DNA from: an uncultured Bacilli bacterium
Lineage (GTDB): Bacteria > Bacillota_I > Bacilli_A > RF39 > UBA660
Length of the DNA: 8,301 nt
Direction of reading: 5' to 3'
NCBI GenBank assembly: GCA_947630205.1
Contig: CANRGW010000053.1
Span: 1 to 8,301 of the forward strand
The notes below the pieces were generated by a model. The model was given only the letters and a program-made list of their open reading frames with translations, was not told the origin of the DNA and searched no databases. A program made the translations under genes and the position numbers. This document shows positions 7,161-8,301 of this stretch, piece by piece (the first letter of the stretch is position 1; every line of letters starts with the position of its first letter).

Positions 7161-7814
7161 ATGAAATTATCTAAATTAAAGTATTTTGATATTCTTTTTA
7201 AAGCAAGTAAAGAAGATTTAGAAAAAATTGTTTTTGAAGGAGATTATCCGGATATTAAAGTTGCTCAATATGGAATTGTCTTTGGAGGAATAGGGATGAT
7301 ACCTTATCGCGTAGATGCTGCTTTAAAGTTATATAGAGAAGGATTAATCAAGAAAATATTTTTAAGTGGGGGAGTAGGTTATTTAAATTTAAATAGATTA
7401 ACTCCTGAAAGTTATAAAATGTATGATTATTTAAAACAAAAAGGGATAAAAGATGAAGATATTATTATTGAAAATAAATCCAGAAATACTATTGAAAATA
7501 TTGAACAATTTTTAAAAACTTTAAAAAAAGATAATATAAAAGTAAAAAGTTTAACTTTAATAACTTCTGATTTTCATTTAAAAAGATGTATTGAAACTTT
7601 AAGAAAATATTTAGGGGATGATACTAATATTTATGGAAAAAGGTGTTATGACTCTTTAACAGATAAAGATGTTTGGAAGAATACTTTTAAAGGAAGAAGA
7701 ATTATTTTAAGAGAGGCTCTCCTTTTATGTTATTATGCTAAACATTCTTATTTAAAAGATTTAGATATTTCTTCTTTAAGTTATTTAGAAAAAGAAAAGG
7801 GTCTGAAAAAATAA
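7161..7814 (+). CDS. DUF218 / YdcF-like family protein
   Basis: A 217-residue member of the DUF218 family, whose best-known relatives are E. coli YdcF (reported to bind S-adenosylmethionine) and SanA/ElyC-type envelope proteins. The biochemical role is not settled for most members. Family motifs are in order: YGIVFGGIG (37-45), an alkaline RVDAALKLYREG helix (50-61), the glycine loop FLSGGVG (67-73), ENKSRNTIEN (104-113) and the signature LITSDFHLKRC (133-143). Unlike SanA and ElyC there is no N-terminal signal or membrane anchor, so it should be cytoplasmic. The first 35 residues are less conserved, but the start is fixed by AGGTGG six bases upstream and a good promoter. It is transcribed away from the glycosyltransferase, and the next gene starts 71 bases downstream. 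The product should not be assigned an enzyme activity from sequence alone. Confidence 0.88.
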   Translation: MKLSKLKYFDILFKASKEDLEKIVFEGDYPDIKVAQYGIVFGGIGMIPYRVDAALKLYREGLIKKIFLSGGVGYLNLNRLTPESYKMYDYLKQKGIKDEDIIIENKSRNTIENIEQFLKTLKKDNIKVKSLTLITSDFHLKRCIETLRKYLGDDTNIYGKRCYDSLTDKDVWKNTFKGRRIILREALLLCYYAKHSYLKDLDISSLSYLEKEKGLKK

Positions 7815-7853
7815 ATTTTTAGGTAAATATACTTTGCATTTAAATTATAAGGT

Positions 7854-7861
7854 CATACGAT
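7854..7861 (+). promoter_or_regulatory. Sporulation-sigma-like -10 box (sigma-E/sigma-K type)
   Basis: CATACGAT (7854-7861) differs by one base from the sigma-E -10 consensus CATACAAT, and CATACGATA fits the sigma-K form CATAnnnTA exactly. The start of transcription would fall near 7868, about 18 bases before the ATG of the small coat-like gene, a short leader typical of spore coat genes. The -35 side is weaker: GCATTTA (7836-7842) is only 11 bases upstream, short for either sigma factor. No sigma-A promoter was identified here. Confidence 0.45.
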
Positions 7862-7885
7862 AAGAGTAGATAGGAGGATATTTTT

Positions 7886-8116
7886 ATGTTTCAAGAAAGA
7901 TGTTATGACCGTGAAAACGATATAAACAACAATTTTTATGCAAATGATATGACAAATAATATTGATATTGATGCAACAAGTAATGATTTTAATAATGATA
8001 GTATGAATATGAATAATTTTCAAGGTATGATGGGGGATTGTCCTCGTCCACTTGTTGAACCAATGCAAGAAAGATGTGTTCATAGAACAATTATGCATGA
8101 AGTACCTCAAGAGTGA
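7886..8116 (+). CDS. Small CotD-like spore coat protein (candidate)
   Basis: A 76-residue protein with a low-complexity, Asn/Asp/Met-rich first two thirds (about 10-50) and a denser C-terminus containing CPRPLVEP, then ERCVHRTIMHEVP (62-74). The latter resembles the Cys/His-containing core of CotD-type spore coat proteins, which cross-link or pack in the inner coat of the endospore, assembled in the mother cell. The protein stops right after HEVPQE, before the His-rich tail usual in that family, and the downstream DNA shows no continuation in another frame, so it may be a short variant. The ribosome binding site AGGAGG (7872-7877) is a strong match, eight bases before the ATG. The stop is TGA followed directly by TAA. 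The sporulation-like -10 upstream supports the call, but the motif match is from memory of the family. Confidence 0.55.
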   Translation: MFQERCYDRENDINNNFYANDMTNNIDIDATSNDFNNDSMNMNNFQGMMGDCPRPLVEPMQERCVHRTIMHEVPQE

Positions 8117-8179
8117 TAATTTATGCTAGACTAATAATAAATAGATAAAAATAAATAAGTATAACTAAGTTCTTTTATA

Positions 8180-8188
8180 TGGTATAAT
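8180..8188 (+). promoter_or_regulatory. Extended -10 promoter element just before the intron
   Basis: TGG followed by a perfect TATAAT (8183-8188). The -35 position shows only TATAAC (8160-8165), a poor match, so activity would depend on the extended -10. Transcription would begin near 8195, a few bases before the intron 5' end at 8201. It could be the promoter of a gene interrupted by the intron, or chance in DNA of about 17% G+C. Confidence 0.35.
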
Positions 8189-8200
8189 ATTATATAGGTG

Positions 8201-8301
8201 GTGCGTCAGTTCGGCGTATGATATATAGTTGGTGGAAACCCAACATGGTAGTCCCTAGCAAGGAGCCATTAGTTAGCCTTGGAGCCGAAGTCGTGAGATT
8301 A
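8201..8301 (+). mobile_element. Group II intron, 5' end (continues past window)
   Basis: The sequence starts with GTGCGTCAG, the group II intron 5' splice-site consensus GTGCG, and continues with a domain-I-like RNA fold. The enclosing stem is TTCGGC (8210-8215) with GCCGAA (8284-8289), a perfect six-base pair. Inside are two hairpins, GTTGG/CCAAC (8228-8232 and 8240-8244) and CAAGG/CCTTG (8259-8263 and 8277-8281). The text resembles the start of bacterial class B introns as I remember them. G+C rises to 49 of 101 bases, against about 17% in the 84 bases before it, consistent with a recent insertion. Group II introns are self-splicing ribozymes that move with an intron-encoded reverse transcriptase/maturase. 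That reading frame and the 3' end would lie beyond the window. Confidence 0.75.

Noticed and set aside
7806..7820. Terminator after the DUF218 gene
   Set aside because: AAAAAT and ATTTTT with a two-base gap form only a short A-T stem with too small a loop; too weak to call.
7853..8110. An 85-codon open frame on the minus strand
   Set aside because: It is the antisense shadow of the CotD-like gene, has no matching ribosome binding site, and its translation is Ile/His-rich in the manner of reversed Asn/Asp/Met codons.
1..8301. Mycoplasma-type genetic code (TGA as Trp)
   Set aside because: Trp residues in MutS, the glycosyltransferase and the DUF218 protein use TGG, and no conserved frame is broken by TGA. 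The only in-frame TGA is the CotD-like stop, followed at once by TAA.

Overview
The window is strongly AT-rich DNA (about one quarter G+C by eye) from a low-GC Firmicute. Shine-Dalgarno sequences are strong (GGGAGG, AGGAGG, GGAGGA, AGGTGG), Trp is encoded by TGG, and no frame needs TGA read through, so the standard bacterial code fits and Mycoplasma code 4 is not needed. Composition and a probable CotD-like spore-coat gene suggest an uncultured gut-type Bacilli lineage (Erysipelotrichia or RF39-like relatives). That placement is inference, not proof.

Layout. Positions 1-925 hold the 3' part of a lon ATP-dependent protease gene; its start lies outside the window. A good sigma-A-type extended -10 promoter (958-986) and a roughly 190-base leader follow, then a full-length mutS mismatch-repair gene (1185-3716). 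The 314-base gap at 3717-4030 carries a two-module AT-rich tandem repeat array. It precedes a 637-residue protein of unknown function with an AbiEi-like winged-helix N-terminus and a long, partly TPR-like helical body (4031-5944). That gene converges on a minus-strand glycosyltransferase-TPR gene (5971-7047), and one hairpin (5946-5978) can terminate both. Divergent to the glycosyltransferase is a DUF218/YdcF-like gene (7161-7814). A small CotD-like spore-coat candidate (7886-8116) follows, with a sporulation-sigma-like -10 box. From 8201 to the window end the composition jumps to about 49% G+C, and the sequence reads as the 5' end of a group II intron.

How it fits together. Lon and MutS are conserved housekeeping genes (proteolysis and mismatch repair). 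The middle genes look like individually transcribed accessory genes rather than one operon: each has its own ribosome binding site and strands alternate. The items most worth following are the winged-helix/TPR fusion behind its repeat array, the sporulation-type promoter on the small coat-like gene, and the group II intron that begins at the right edge.
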